64,000 nucleotides of DNA from Anoxynatronum sibiricum (GTDB lineage: Bacteria > Bacillota > Clostridia > Peptostreptococcales > Tindalliaceae): assembly GCF_039414295.1 (NCBI RefSeq), contig NZ_JBCITM010000009.1, positions 62,001-126,000 of the forward strand, in the 5' to 3' direction. Both the position numbers and the translations under genes were made by a program. Numbering within the stretch: position 1 is the stretch's first letter; each line of letters opens with the position of its first letter. The notes under the pieces are model-generated. The model was not told the DNA's origin. It saw only the letters and a list, made by a program, of their open reading frames with translations, and ran no database searches. Of this stretch, positions 40,717 through 50,493 are shown piece after piece.

Positions 40717-41629
40717 ATACCTGGCTGTTCTGGCCAATTCAACCATCCGCATGACCACGCCCATTCTGCTGGTCACCCTGGCCGCCGCCCTCTGTACCCG
40801 GGTGAAACTCTTCAACATCGCGCTGGAAGGTGCCATGATCGCGGGAGCTTTTTTCAGCATCGTGGCCAATTATTACACCGGCAGTATTTGGCTTTCAGTA
40901 ATGGCAGGGGCTGTGAGCGGCATGGCGGTTTGCGGTCTGGTGGGTTTCTGTGTGGTGCACCTGAAAGCGTCTGCCGTGGTGGCAGGCCTGGCGGCCAACA
41001 CACTGATGACCGCCACCACCACCTACCTCCTGTCCATTATTTTCAACACCAAAGGCGTCTTTACCCACCCCAGTCTGGTGAGTCTTCCCAAAATCACCCT
41101 TCCCGGAGTGGCCGGCATCCCCTTCATCGGAACGCTTTTTTCAGGCTTAACACCCCTGGATTATCTGGCATTTATACTGGCAGGCCTTTTATATGTGTTT
41201 CTATACAAAACCGTCCCCGGCTTTCGTCTCCGGGCAGTGGGCATTAACCCGGAGGCCGCCCGAAGCCTGGGAACCCCTGTGGAACGCTGGCAGCTTCTCA
41301 CCATCACCTTTTCCGGTCTTTTGTGCGGTCTTGGCGGGTGTCTCCTTTCCATGGGAACCGTGACCCTCTTTATTCAGAACATCACCTCCGGCAGAGGCTA
41401 TATTGCCCTGGCAGCCAACACCCTGGGCCAGTCTCACCCCCTGGGTGTGCTCCTTTCCTGCGGCTTCTTCGGTTTCAGCCAGGCCGTGGGGAATGCCCTG
41501 CAAAACACCGCTCTAAAAACCCAAATGACCTTTTCAATTCCCTATGCCGCCACCATCGTTGCCCTCATCGCCTTTCACCTCTACACCCAGCACAAAAAGA
41601 AAAAAGCAAAGGAGGCCTCCCTTCAGTGA
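40700..41629 (+). CDS. Importer permease subunit 2 (NupQ/YufQ-like)
   Basis: This is a second permease of the same family, 309 residues, with LFNIALEGAMIAGAFFS, AGLAANTLMTATTTYLL and FSGLLCGLGGCLLSMGTV. The ATG at 40700 follows GGAAGGCGG. It ends GTGA, sharing bases with the start of the PHP hydrolase gene. Confidence 0.92.
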   Translation: MNLSPEYLAVLANSTIRMTTPILLVTLAAALCTRVKLFNIALEGAMIAGAFFSIVANYYTGSIWLSVMAGAVSGMAVCGLVGFCVVHLKASAVVAGLAANTLMTATTTYLLSIIFNTKGVFTHPSLVSLPKITLPGVAGIPFIGTLFSGLTPLDYLAFILAGLLYVFLYKTVPGFRLRAVGINPEAARSLGTPVERWQLLTITFSGLLCGLGGCLLSMGTVTLFIQNITSGRGYIALAANTLGQSHPLGVLLSCGFFGFSQAVGNALQNTALKTQMTFSIPYAATIVALIAFHLYTQHKKKKAKEASLQ

Positions 41630-42396
41630 AGATTGCTGTGGATACCCACACCCATACCATTGCCAGCTCCCATGCCTACTCCACCGTTGACGAGCTGGCA
41701 GCAGCCGCTGCACAGCGCGGGTTATCCATGCTGTGCATCACCGACCATGCCCCCGGCCTTATGGACTCCCCCCATTTGCTGCATTTCATGAATTATCATG
41801 TGCTTGACCGGGAAATAGCAGGGGTTTCCATGCTTTACGGCGTGGAGCTGAACATCATGGACCGTCACGGAAAACTGGACATGCCCGAAGAAGTGTTGCA
41901 ACAACAGGACCTCTGCATCGCCAGCTATCACGAGATCTGCACTGCCCCCGGTACCCGCAAAGACAATACCCGGGCTTATGTGGCTGCCATGAACTGCCCC
42001 TATGTGAACATTATCGGCCACCCCGACGATGGCCGGGTCCCCGTTGATTTTGAGACCCTGGTGAAGGAAGCCAGGGAAACCGGAGTACTGCTGGAAGTGA
42101 ATAATGCTTCCCTTAAATCAGCCCACTACCGGCTGAATACCCGGGAAAACCTCACCACCATGCTGACCCTGTGCCAGCAATACCAGGTATCTGTTGTGCT
42201 GGGGTCTGATGCCCATTACCGATCGGCAGTGGGAGATTTTCAGTGTGTCCTTTCATTGCTGAACACATTGGATTTTCCCGAGGAACTGGTGGCCAACACC
42301 TCTGTTGAAAAATTCAGGCGCGCCCTTCGTCGATTTTCCTCTGACAGCGCCGGTCATATAAGGAAGGAATCCCATGCGACTTCTACACCTCTCTGA
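41626..42396 (+). CDS. PHP-domain phosphatase (YcdX family)
   Basis: This metal-dependent hydrolase has 256 residues. Starting GTG at 41626 (after AAAGGAGG) it reads KIAVDTHTHTIASSHAYSTV, then CITDHAPG, GVELNI, ASYHEICTAPG, IGHPDDGRVP, LEVNNASL and LGSDAHY, the PHP metal-site motifs in order. The YcdX type removes phosphate from small substrates. Its place after a nucleoside-type importer suggests work on nucleotides, which is an inference. Confidence 0.88.
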   Translation: MKIAVDTHTHTIASSHAYSTVDELAAAAAQRGLSMLCITDHAPGLMDSPHLLHFMNYHVLDREIAGVSMLYGVELNIMDRHGKLDMPEEVLQQQDLCIASYHEICTAPGTRKDNTRAYVAAMNCPYVNIIGHPDDGRVPVDFETLVKEARETGVLLEVNNASLKSAHYRLNTRENLTTMLTLCQQYQVSVVLGSDAHYRSAVGDFQCVLSLLNTLDFPEELVANTSVEKFRRALRRFSSDSAGHIRKESHATSTPL

Positions 42397-43186
42397 TATT
42401 CATTTTCGACGGCATTACCCCCGGCATCGCAGCACCTATCTGGATGCCCTGGCAAAAATGACATCCCCCCTGGATCATCTGGAACACTGCTTTCGTCAGG
42501 TTAACCGCAACCTGCTGGATGGTGTGGTGATTTCCGGTGATCTCACCGAAACAGGTGATGTTTCCGATTATCGGCAGCTGAAAGCGACCCTGACGTTGCT
42601 TTTACAGGGTCTTCCCCTCATTGTTACCCTGGGCAATCATGACCATAAGCCGGCTTTTCGCCAGGGGTGGGGATTGCATGATGCCGCCAGGTCTGGAGCC
42701 GATGCCCCCTATCATGATGTGCTGGACCTGAAGGATTTTCGCATTCTGTCACTGGATAACGCAGCACCCGGTGCTCCCCACGGGCACATTTCGGAAGCTC
42801 AGGTTTATTGGCTGGAGCAGCAGCTGCGGCATGCAGGTCACCGGCGCCTGCTGCTGGTGTGCCACCATCACCTGCTCCCGGAGCAGGCCTCAATTCCACC
42901 GGCTTCCTTTGACAAAGCTTTTGAAGCACTCGTTGAAAACAGCCGCATCGAAGGTATCCTGTGCGGACACACCCACCATCAGTTTCAGGGTACCTTTGCC
43001 GGCAAGCCTTATACCACCGCCCCCAGCCTGTCCTTTTGTGGCAAAAATAAAGCTGACGGCCAGGTTCTTTTTGAAGAGAACCCTGGCTATCAGCTCATTG
43101 ATCTTAATGATAACGACTTCTTGGTGACACCCGTTTACCTGTACTCCCATCCCCGTCATTTGGGTGATGTGACTTTTCCCCTCTAA
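42374..43186 (+). CDS. Calcineurin-like metallophosphoesterase (CpdA-like)
   Basis: This two-metal phosphoesterase has 270 residues with motifs HLSDIHF (residues 5-11), GDLTETGD, GNHDH, LVCHHH and GHTHHQ in the family order. CpdA members hydrolyse 3',5'-cAMP, but the family is broad. It overlaps the PHP gene by 23 bases. Its stop overlaps the stop of the convergent BTAD gene by 3-4 bases, leaving no room for a terminator between them. Confidence 0.9.
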   Translation: MRLLHLSDIHFRRHYPRHRSTYLDALAKMTSPLDHLEHCFRQVNRNLLDGVVISGDLTETGDVSDYRQLKATLTLLLQGLPLIVTLGNHDHKPAFRQGWGLHDAARSGADAPYHDVLDLKDFRILSLDNAAPGAPHGHISEAQVYWLEQQLRHAGHRRLLLVCHHHLLPEQASIPPASFDKAFEALVENSRIEGILCGHTHHQFQGTFAGKPYTTAPSLSFCGKNKADGQVLFEENPGYQLIDLNDNDFLVTPVYLYSHPRHLGDVTFPL

Positions 43187-44403
43187 TTTTTGGAATCACC
43201 TGCTGTCAAGCGTCGTCGATACCATTTCACAAACTCAGCCGACAGTCTGTCTGACATTTCCAGGCCCTCCAGATTTTGGGGGGCCTCTTTCAGGCAAGCC
43301 TGCTCAAGCACCTGGGCCACCGCTTTGTAGATGCGCAGCCGCTGAATTTCCGGCGACAGGGCAACGCCTGTCACCCGCCGGTTGATGAGCAGCTTGGAAA
43401 TTTCATCCAAGCAGGCGGGGGGTAATCCGTCAATCATCTGGGGATGTTGCCGGTCGATGGCTTCCATCAGAACGGATAAGCCGTCATAGGGCAGTTCTTC
43501 ACAGTCTTTTGATCTGATTCTTTCTGCTGCCTCTGCTCTGATTCTTTCTTCAGTTGGCGCCTTTTCTGATTCTCCTGTCTTTTTATCTGCGTCTGCCTTT
43601 TCTTTTTCGGTAGCCTTTGTTGCTTTTTCGGCTTCCCGTGCCTTTGTTGCACCGCTCTCCACCCTGAAGGCGCCGGTGGATTCTTCTTGCAGAATCTGCT
43701 GGAAGAAGGCTTTCATTTCTGGCATGGGGCTGATGTTCAGTTCACGCCGAAGAATGTCCCGGCATTTATGATACTGCTGGATGGCCTGCACCCGCTGCTG
43801 ATTTTTGAAATAGAGTTCCATAAGCTTCAGGTGCAAATCCTCCTGCAGCGGGTTCATGGCCAGCAGGCTCTCCACACCGCCGATGGCACTGGCGTAATCG
43901 CCTTTTTCCTGATGTATCTCTGCCTGTTGGCTCACTCTGCCAAAAAAGATCCGCTGCATCCGTTCCCTTTCACAGATAATCCAGTTGTCCAGTTCCGGAT
44001 TCCCTTTAATGGGGATGTCTTGAAGAAATTCCCCCCGATAGTGAACCGCCCCTTCCCTTTGATCTCCGGGGCCGTTTTCCAGCATGATCACATCGCTGTA
44101 CCAACAATGGTTTTCCAGCAGCATGCAGTGCTCTTTATCTTCCTGATGCAAAAAATCGGTGACAATTCCCCTGGCTCTGAATTCCCGGTTAATACTCCAG
44201 AGGGCATATCGGAGATTGTATTTTGCCGATTTTCGGTCACTGTCGCACCAGAACAAGGATGCCAGGCGTTCCCGGGCAACCTGTTCATTGCGGTTTACCA
44301 CCAGATAGGCCAGGATTCCAATGGCTTTACTGCTGAGGGTTCCTGTGATCTCTGTTTCATTGGCAACCACTCTGGGTACTCCCATAAAATGCAGTTCCAG
44401 CAA
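43183..44403 (-). CDS. SARP/BTAD-family transcriptional activator
   Basis: This predicted regulator has 406 residues. An OmpR-like DNA-binding domain (about 1-100; LHFMGVPRVVANETEITGTLSSKAIGILAYLVV) is followed by a bacterial transcriptional activation domain with tetratricopeptide-like helices (about 105-240), a Lys/Glu/Ala-rich linker (about 250-300), and an unrecognised helical C-terminus. The start is TTG at 44403, needed to keep the first beta strand and preceded by GGGGGG. Such large regulators often sense envelope or metabolic cues. It lies 4 bp after an amidohydrolase gene and may be co-transcribed with it. Confidence 0.83.
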   Translation of the reverse strand: MLELHFMGVPRVVANETEITGTLSSKAIGILAYLVVNRNEQVARERLASLFWCDSDRKSAKYNLRYALWSINREFRARGIVTDFLHQEDKEHCMLLENHCWYSDVIMLENGPGDQREGAVHYRGEFLQDIPIKGNPELDNWIICERERMQRIFFGRVSQQAEIHQEKGDYASAIGGVESLLAMNPLQEDLHLKLMELYFKNQQRVQAIQQYHKCRDILRRELNISPMPEMKAFFQQILQEESTGAFRVESGATKAREAEKATKATEKEKADADKKTGESEKAPTEERIRAEAAERIRSKDCEELPYDGLSVLMEAIDRQHPQMIDGLPPACLDEISKLLINRRVTGVALSPEIQRLRIYKAVAQVLEQACLKEAPQNLEGLEMSDRLSAEFVKWYRRRLTAGDSKN

Positions 44404-44406
44404 GGC

Positions 44407-46011
44407 TTATCCCCCCAGCTTCACTTTCAGGTTCCCTTGTGGTGACTTCAATGGCTCTGAGTTCAATTGAATGCCCCGATCAAACAAGATCTTTCCTTTT
44501 TTGATGGTGGCTGTCACCTGAATGTCTTTGATCTTCTCTGGATGAACCCTGAGTGGGTTTTCTTCAAGAATGCACAGATCTGCCAGGTGCCCAACTTCCA
44601 GCGTCCCTTTTTCCCCTTGCTGCCCGATGGCTTTTGCTCCGTTGAGGGTAAACATGGCCAGAGCTTCCAGAGGCGCAAGCCGCTCTGATTCTGTGGGATG
44701 ATTCACCGCTGCATGGATGCCCAGCAGGGGGTCGATGGGGGTCACATCACTGTCAGATCCGCCCGCTATGATGCAGCCTTGCTTCCATAAGGTTTTCAGC
44801 GGATTGGTGCGGCACCGCCGCTGTTCACCCAACCGTTCTTCATACATGCCTCCAGAACCACCCCAGAAGTATTCATAGGCCGGTTGCATGGATAGAATCA
44901 CCTTCAGCAGTACCGCCTGCTCGATGAGATCCTGATTGGGCAGCTCAAAGTGTTCGATGCGGAGAATGCTGGTGCTGTGGGGATGCAGCCGCCTTCCTTC
45001 CCGATACGCTTCCAGCACCAGTCGAATGGCCCTGGTGCCAATGGCGTGAAGGGTTACCGTCAAGTTGTGTTTCATGCTTTCGCTCACAAAATCCCGAATT
45101 TCTTCAAAATGAAAAAAAAGGGTTCCCATGGATTCTCCCCGGTCGCTGTACGGATAATCAAGGGCAGCGGTATGGGCGCCAAAAGAACCGTCCACAAAAA
45201 TACATCCGCCGATTTTATCCAGTCCCAGGGCAACCACTTTGGCCACATCGGTGGTCTGATAAAAAAAGGCCACGTCTATGGGCATTTTTTCCAGACTGCG
45301 AAGCACATAGAGAGCGTCCTGATCGTGAAAGAGAAACCCGCCCTCCATGGCATTGATGGTGGTGACGCCTTTTTCGATGGCCCGATTCAACACCTGGCCC
45401 ACGCCTTTTTCCCGGGTTTGATCGGTGGTAAGTCCCAGCAGTTTTTTGCGGGCAAAGAAATTCGCCCGCCCAGTGAGAACGCCAGTGGGAATGCCGGCTT
45501 CATTTCGCTGAATGCCTTCCAGGTTGAAGGGCAGGTCGAGCCATCGCAGCCCCAGGGTATTCACCACGCTCACGTGATATTCCACACTGGAGATCCACAG
45601 CATTCTGTCAGTGATCACCGTGTCCAGCTCAAAACGGGTGGGCATCCGCTTTTCCTTCAGCTTAACTTCTTCAAGTCCCACGCAGTGAATTAATTTCCCC
45701 CAGGCATGCCGTCCCTGATTTTTCCGAATGCAAGCTATCACCTCATCCGTGGAGCAGCATGCCCCTAAGTTAATGCCCACTTCATTCAGGGCCGTTTCCA
45801 TCAGATGCACATGGCTGTCCACCAGCCCCGGGATCATGGTTCGTCCCGCCAGATCCACCGAAGCGGCGTCCGCCTGGTAACGCTCCCATTCGCTGCCTCT
45901 TCCCACTGCCGCGATTCTTCCATCAGCCACCAGCAGCCAATCTGCCTGAGGCATGGTTTCTGTCAGGGTGAGTATCTCCCCATTGAAGAACAGTAACCGG
46001 TCGTTTTTCAT
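44407..46011 (-). CDS. Amidohydrolase family protein (YtcJ-like)
   Basis: This predicted metal-dependent hydrolase has 534 residues. It has the N-terminal beta domain with GRTMIPGLVDSHVHLM (metal-site His pair), HAIGTRAI, IEHFELP, GGSDSDVTP and the C-terminal LEVGHLADLCILEENP, matching the YtcJ/exoenzyme group. The substrate is not predictable. Start at ATG 46011 after GGAGGGG; two further in-frame start codons precede it. It follows an M20 peptidase gene, suggesting amide or peptide catabolism. Confidence 0.86.
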   Translation of the reverse strand: MKNDRLLFFNGEILTLTETMPQADWLLVADGRIAAVGRGSEWERYQADAASVDLAGRTMIPGLVDSHVHLMETALNEVGINLGACCSTDEVIACIRKNQGRHAWGKLIHCVGLEEVKLKEKRMPTRFELDTVITDRMLWISSVEYHVSVVNTLGLRWLDLPFNLEGIQRNEAGIPTGVLTGRANFFARKKLLGLTTDQTREKGVGQVLNRAIEKGVTTINAMEGGFLFHDQDALYVLRSLEKMPIDVAFFYQTTDVAKVVALGLDKIGGCIFVDGSFGAHTAALDYPYSDRGESMGTLFFHFEEIRDFVSESMKHNLTVTLHAIGTRAIRLVLEAYREGRRLHPHSTSILRIEHFELPNQDLIEQAVLLKVILSMQPAYEYFWGGSGGMYEERLGEQRRCRTNPLKTLWKQGCIIAGGSDSDVTPIDPLLGIHAAVNHPTESERLAPLEALAMFTLNGAKAIGQQGEKGTLEVGHLADLCILEENPLRVHPEKIKDIQVTATIKKGKILFDRGIQLNSEPLKSPQGNLKVKLGG

Positions 46012-46048
46012 CATCACCCCTCCAACCCGACACCCGCCATCTCTGCCT

Positions 46049-47233
46049 TTATGTCAGAATGTCCTTTAAATAAAGATATATGATTTCAGCCGTTTTGACA
46101 ACCGAACTGATTTCCACATATTCGTCCGGGCCATGAAAATGCTCTCCTGCAGGCCCGATGACATAGGTGGGAATCTGCCCCCGGTGACCCAGGGTATTGA
46201 AATCACCAATGCTGGGGAAGTAGGTGATGGCAGGCGTTTGACCTGTCACCTCATGAATGGTTCCCTTCAGTACTTTTGTATAGGGATTGCTTTCTGAGAC
46301 AGTATAAGGATGAAACCCCCCTGCATCAGGATGTGGGGCATCTCTGAACTTCATGGTATAGGTGGACTGGATATTGGCCCGCTTCACAGCTTCATCCACT
46401 TCCCGGCGCAGCCAAGTGAGGTCTTCCCCCCTTACGGTGTGACGAAAAACAGTGAATGAAGCTTCATCAGCCACACTGCAAGCCGCCCCGCCCCCGGTGA
46501 TTTCAATGGGAACCAGGGTCCCTGTTCCCAGTTTCGGATCCTCTTTAAAAGCCGCCTGCTTCAGTTCCATCAACACCTTGGCGGCATCAGTGATGGCGTC
46601 TATCCCTTTTCCCGGGTCAGCTGCATGGGCACTTTGACCTCGAAAGGTGACAGTGTAGTTCCAACCGCCTCTGGCCCCCAGACACAGGGTGGGGAAGGGG
46701 CTGTCGGTGAAACTGCCGCTGGGTTCTGTCACCAGGGCCACATCCACGTGTTGAATGTGCCCATCCAGCAGCAGGGCATCCGTTCCCAATCCAAAAGGTC
46801 CTTCTTCATCAGAAACCAGGGTATAGATAATTTCACCATTGAAATCCTTAACGGTTTTTGAGAAGGCTTCCACCGCCAACAGTATGGCCGCACAGCCCCC
46901 TTTCATATCCAGGGCTCCCACCCCATACAACCTGTCATCCTCCACTGTTGCCCCCAGCGGGTCCCGAGTCCATCCTTTGCAAATTTCCACGGTATCCAGA
47001 TGGCCGTTCAGCAGCACCTTGGGCCCTTCGTCTTTCCCCTTTAACTGTCCGATCACATTGGTTCCCTTGAAGTTGGTCACCTTTTTCTCGTGATACCGAT
47101 GGTACTGGGCATCAAGGCCCCGTTCCCGCAACCACTCATACGCATACTTCATCACTTCATCTTCCCTGAAATAGGGGCTGTAGATTTTTACCAGGTCCGA
47201 TACCAGTGTGACCACGTTTTCCCGACTGATCAT
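46049..47233 (-). CDS. M20-family zinc peptidase/deacylase (ArgE/DapE-like)
   Basis: This is a cytoplasmic di-zinc hydrolase of 394 residues. Metal ligands sit in LLNGHLDTVE, GALDMKGG and SDEEGPFG, with a further His in EHFHGPDE near the C-terminus. A dimerisation-domain insert begins about GGWNYTVTFRGQSAHAADPG. The family includes DapE, ArgE and related hydrolases. The ATG at 47233 follows AAAGGGG. It is the first gene of a possible operon with the amidohydrolase and the BTAD regulator. Confidence 0.88.
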   Translation of the reverse strand: MISRENVVTLVSDLVKIYSPYFREDEVMKYAYEWLRERGLDAQYHRYHEKKVTNFKGTNVIGQLKGKDEGPKVLLNGHLDTVEICKGWTRDPLGATVEDDRLYGVGALDMKGGCAAILLAVEAFSKTVKDFNGEIIYTLVSDEEGPFGLGTDALLLDGHIQHVDVALVTEPSGSFTDSPFPTLCLGARGGWNYTVTFRGQSAHAADPGKGIDAITDAAKVLMELKQAAFKEDPKLGTGTLVPIEITGGGAACSVADEASFTVFRHTVRGEDLTWLRREVDEAVKRANIQSTYTMKFRDAPHPDAGGFHPYTVSESNPYTKVLKGTIHEVTGQTPAITYFPSIGDFNTLGHRGQIPTYVIGPAGEHFHGPDEYVEISSVVKTAEIIYLYLKDILT

Positions 47234-47423
47234 CGCGCTTCCCCTTTCTATTTTGAGTTGGTTTTCGACACTTGTCCCGCTTTTTCCAGAAAGTATCGCG
47301 GATGATGATGCGCCCATTGTCACCCGACTTTCATTGTTTAGTTTATAACAGTCATTCCAGCTTTTCCAGTCATTTTTGCCCTCAGTCCGGCAGGCACCGC
47401 TTCTAAAGGACTCTTTTTCTCAC

Positions 47424-47465
47424 AAAAAACCGCATGACACCAATACTCCTGTTGTTGTCATGCGG
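47424..47465 (-). terminator. Intrinsic terminator of nhaC
   Basis: The 10-bp stem CCGCATGACA / TGTCATGCGG with a 16-base loop is followed by TTTTTTG on the minus strand, 27 bp past the nhaC stop. Confidence 0.9.
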
Positions 47466-47491
47466 GTTTTCTGGTCATTTATCTCTGATGC

Positions 47492-48931
47492 TTATTCTTC
47501 GCTCATCGTCGGCTCTTTCACCGGATTATAGGTTTTAACTGATTTGATATCGCCTTCCTTAAACATGGCGAAACCGATAAAGCTGTAAATCACCGCTATG
47601 ACAGGCGTGATGAAGGAAAGGAACACGTAGGGGAAGTATTCCATGGTGGGAACACCCAGCGCCCCGGTGAAGAACACGCCACACAACCCCCAGGGAACCA
47701 GGGGAGAGACGACCGTTCCTGAATCCTCAGAAGTTCTTGAGTTCACCTGAGGCAGCAGCCGCTGTTTTTTATAGGCAGGCACAAACATGCGGCTGGGAAT
47801 GAGAATGGCCATGTACTGACTGGCGGAGAAAATATTGACGGCAATGGCTGACACCACATGAGTGGTAATCAACCCTCTAGTGGTGCTCACCAGCCCGCTG
47901 ATTTTCTCCAGCAGTACTTCCAGCACCTTTGTTTTTTCCAGAATACCGCCCATGCTCAGAGCGATAAAGCCCAATGAAATGGTCCACATCATGCTCTGAA
48001 GACCACCGCGGCTCAGAAGCTCGTCCACTTCCACGATCCCGGTGGCTGAAGTGAATCCGTAGTTCATAAAGTTGGCCACATCACCCACACTGTAACCCTG
48101 GAAGACGATGGCAAAAAGACCGCCAAGAATGGAGGCAATCATCATGACTGCCAGTCCTGACATCCGTTTCACAGCCAAAATCACCACTACAATAGGCGGA
48201 ATCAGCGTGAGGGGACTGATGAAAAAGTTTTCGCTTAACCCGTTGAGAATCACATCAATTTGAGCTGTGTCAATTTCACCGCCGGCAAAGCGCATGCCTA
48301 AAATGGCGTAGAGCACCAGTGAGATCAACGCTGCCGGTCCAGTGGTGTAGAACATGCTGCGAATGTGGTCAAAAAGATCGGCTTCAGCCACCCCAGCAGC
48401 CAGATTGGTGGAGTCAGACAACGGTGACATTTTGTCTCCGAAAATAGACCCGGAAATCACGGCACCCGCTGTCATGGCTCCAGGAATTCCCAGCCCCAGC
48501 CCAATGCCCATAAAAGCTACCCCAAAAGTGGCACCGGTTGTCCAGGAACTGCCTGTGGCAACAGAGGCCACCATGCAGACAATGGCCACTGTCAGCAAGA
48601 AGACTGACGGTGAAATAAAGCTGAGGCCGTAATAAATCAGGGTGGGGATGGTGCCTGCAGGAATCCATGACCCCACCAGAACGCCCACCATCATTAGAAT
48701 CAGCATGGGCAGCATGGCAATTTTACAGCCATACAGGATGCCTTCCTGCACTTCATCGTAGGTAAAGCCGGAAAGGATGGCCACAATGGAAGCCACCACC
48801 GCCACCACGATCAGTGTGATATGGGTGATCCAGTCTTCTCCAATAATAAAGATCTGAGCGTACATGGCAAAACAAAGAAAGAAAATGACGAATGCTGCTG
48901 CTGCAAAACTTGGCCGTTTGTTATCACTCAT
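47492..48931 (-). CDS. NhaC-family Na+/H+ antiporter
   Basis: This integral membrane antiporter has 479 residues and about 11-12 helices. The NhaC signature appears in GVAFMGIGLGLGIPGAMTAGAVISGSIFGDKMSPLSDSTNLAA and in NIFSASQYMAILIPSRMF and NSRTSEDSGTVVSPLVPWG. The family includes Na+/H+, malate/lactate-coupled and amino-acid-coupled members, so the coupling is not certain. ATG at 48931 follows AAAGGGGG. With the sodium-type ATP synthase it fits an alkaliphile or sodium-using anaerobe. Confidence 0.9.
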   Translation of the reverse strand: MSDNKRPSFAAAAFVIFFLCFAMYAQIFIIGEDWITHITLIVVAVVASIVAILSGFTYDEVQEGILYGCKIAMLPMLILMMVGVLVGSWIPAGTIPTLIYYGLSFISPSVFLLTVAIVCMVASVATGSSWTTGATFGVAFMGIGLGLGIPGAMTAGAVISGSIFGDKMSPLSDSTNLAAGVAEADLFDHIRSMFYTTGPAALISLVLYAILGMRFAGGEIDTAQIDVILNGLSENFFISPLTLIPPIVVVILAVKRMSGLAVMMIASILGGLFAIVFQGYSVGDVANFMNYGFTSATGIVEVDELLSRGGLQSMMWTISLGFIALSMGGILEKTKVLEVLLEKISGLVSTTRGLITTHVVSAIAVNIFSASQYMAILIPSRMFVPAYKKQRLLPQVNSRTSEDSGTVVSPLVPWGLCGVFFTGALGVPTMEYFPYVFLSFITPVIAVIYSFIGFAMFKEGDIKSVKTYNPVKEPTMSEE

Positions 48932-49261
48932 TCTTTTACCCCCTTTTTCACTGACTGTCAACGAACTTTTCTTATGGGTCTGTTTCTTGCACTTTTCGAA
49001 TGGAATTGACCAGCCCCTTTCATGATTCGACAAAATCCATTTAATTTTCTGTTTGTTTAACATTTATCATGCACCTGTTGGGGCTTCCGTTTGATGCATC
49101 GTTTGTTTCACTGTTTTTTTTGAGAATCTTAAAATCACCTCCAATCCAATTGTGATCACTGGAGAACATGTCAACGGTGAGATGGCGCATGTTTCTGAAC
49201 GCAAAAAGAACCCCAGTAATAGAGGTTCTGCAAAAAGGGTTATTTGAAAAAGTAGTCTTAT
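48932..49261. other. Gap upstream of nhaC
   Basis: It holds the terminator of the export operon at its right end. A TTGACA lies at 49174-49169 on the minus strand, but no matching -10 was found at the expected spacing. An inverted pair CTCCA...TGGAG stands near 49140-49165. Otherwise nothing is recognised. Confidence 0.45.
49203..49229 (-). terminator. Intrinsic terminator of the TetR-ABC-HlyD operon
   Basis: The 8-bp stem AGAACCTC / GGGGTTCT (one G-U pair) with a 7-base loop is followed by TTTTTGC on the minus strand, about 33 bp after the adaptor gene stop. Confidence 0.82.
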
Positions 49262-50467
49262 TTATTGATTTTCAGGCTCAGTCAGCACCAGTTCCCCTTC
49301 ACTGAGACCAGCGATGATTTCGGTGCGGTTTCGTGTACTGAGGCCTGTGGTGACCTGACGGAGAACCGCTTCTTCATTATCCCAGATAAAGACGTGCTCT
49401 TCACCTTCCAGCCAGAAAACTGCTCGTTCTGGTACGGTCAGGGCATTTTCACGGGTTTCCCGAATGATTTCCACGTCCACTTCGTAGCCAGGGCGCCACT
49501 GGGGATCCACCTGGTCCACTGCCACTTCAATGCGCACCCGCCGTTGCTCAATGCCCAGCTCCGATACTTTGGCAAATGCGGTGGGATGCACCTTGCGAAT
49601 ATGCCCTTTCACCGGGTCTGTTCCCAGATCCCGGTGGATCACCCGCACAGCCATGCCAGGTGCCACGCCGCTCATTTCACGGGCCAGCAGGTCTGCTGTG
49701 ATGTACAGCTGTTTCAGATCTCCAAGTTCCAGAAGGAGTTCACCCGGCTGCACGTAAGCGCCAGCTTCCACATGCCTTGCCAGAATGGTGCCGCCGACGG
49801 GGGCTTCCACAAAATAGGAGTCCTGCTGGGTGCGCAGGTGTTCCCGTTCCCGCTCCAACTGCCTGATACCTGCTTCATAACTGCCCCGGGCTGCGGGGCT
49901 GAGCGCGTCTTCAGAAGCTTCGAGACTCAGCGCTGCCTGTTCCACCGCCGATGCCAAATTGGTTTCTTCCAGCTGTGCTGCGATGAGTTCCTGTTGGCTG
50001 ACAGCACCGGCATCATAAAGGGCCTGCACCCGATCCAGCTGTTTTCGGGATTCTTCCCACTGCTTTTCTGCCAGCTCCAGAGCTGCCTGAGCCTGCTGCG
50101 ATCCACGATGGGCACTATCCATGGCAACCTGATAGGTACTCCGGGCGGCAGCCAGCTCATCCTCCAACCGGTTCAGGGCAGTGCGCCAGTCGCTGCTGTC
50201 GATTTCCACCAGCAGATCCCCCGCGTTTACTTCGTCACCGGGTTCCACTTCCAGGTTTCCGATTCGACCAGGCAGGTGAGCCACCACTTGCCGGTGATTG
50301 TCGGTGACAATCTCACCGATTTCTTCCACCATGTCTTCCAGATCCTCCCGTACCACGGGTGCTGTGGGGGGTGCTTCCGCCGGACGATTCATCCAGTAAT
50401 ATCCCCCTGCCGCTGCCACTGCCAGCAGCAGCAGGCCCACCACCAGCTTTTTCGCATGCTTTTTCAT
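49262..50467 (-). CDS. HlyD/RND-type periplasmic adaptor-like subunit of an ABC exporter
   Basis: This is a membrane-fusion protein of 401 residues with an N-terminal signal anchor (KLVVGLLLLAVAAAGGYYW). A lipoyl-like half (IGNLEVEPGDEVNAGDLLVEIDSSD), a long coiled coil (about 100-220), the second lipoyl half (PVGGTILARHVEAGAYVQPGELLLEL), a beta-barrel domain and a C-terminal membrane-proximal domain follow. The layout matches MacA-like proteins that pair with FtsX-type permeases in Gram-positives. ATG at 50467 has GAGGAGG upstream. Confidence 0.88.
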   Translation of the reverse strand: MKKHAKKLVVGLLLLAVAAAGGYYWMNRPAEAPPTAPVVREDLEDMVEEIGEIVTDNHRQVVAHLPGRIGNLEVEPGDEVNAGDLLVEIDSSDWRTALNRLEDELAAARSTYQVAMDSAHRGSQQAQAALELAEKQWEESRKQLDRVQALYDAGAVSQQELIAAQLEETNLASAVEQAALSLEASEDALSPAARGSYEAGIRQLEREREHLRTQQDSYFVEAPVGGTILARHVEAGAYVQPGELLLELGDLKQLYITADLLAREMSGVAPGMAVRVIHRDLGTDPVKGHIRKVHPTAFAKVSELGIEQRRVRIEVAVDQVDPQWRPGYEVDVEIIRETRENALTVPERAVFWLEGEEHVFIWDNEEAVLRQVTTGLSTRNRTEIIAGLSEGELVLTEPENQ

Positions 50468-50493
50468 GTGATTTCCTCCTCTGACGTTCTTCA

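Noticed and set aside
49169..49174. TTGACA as the -35 of nhaC
   Set aside because: No -10 box was found 16-18 bases downstream on the minus strand.
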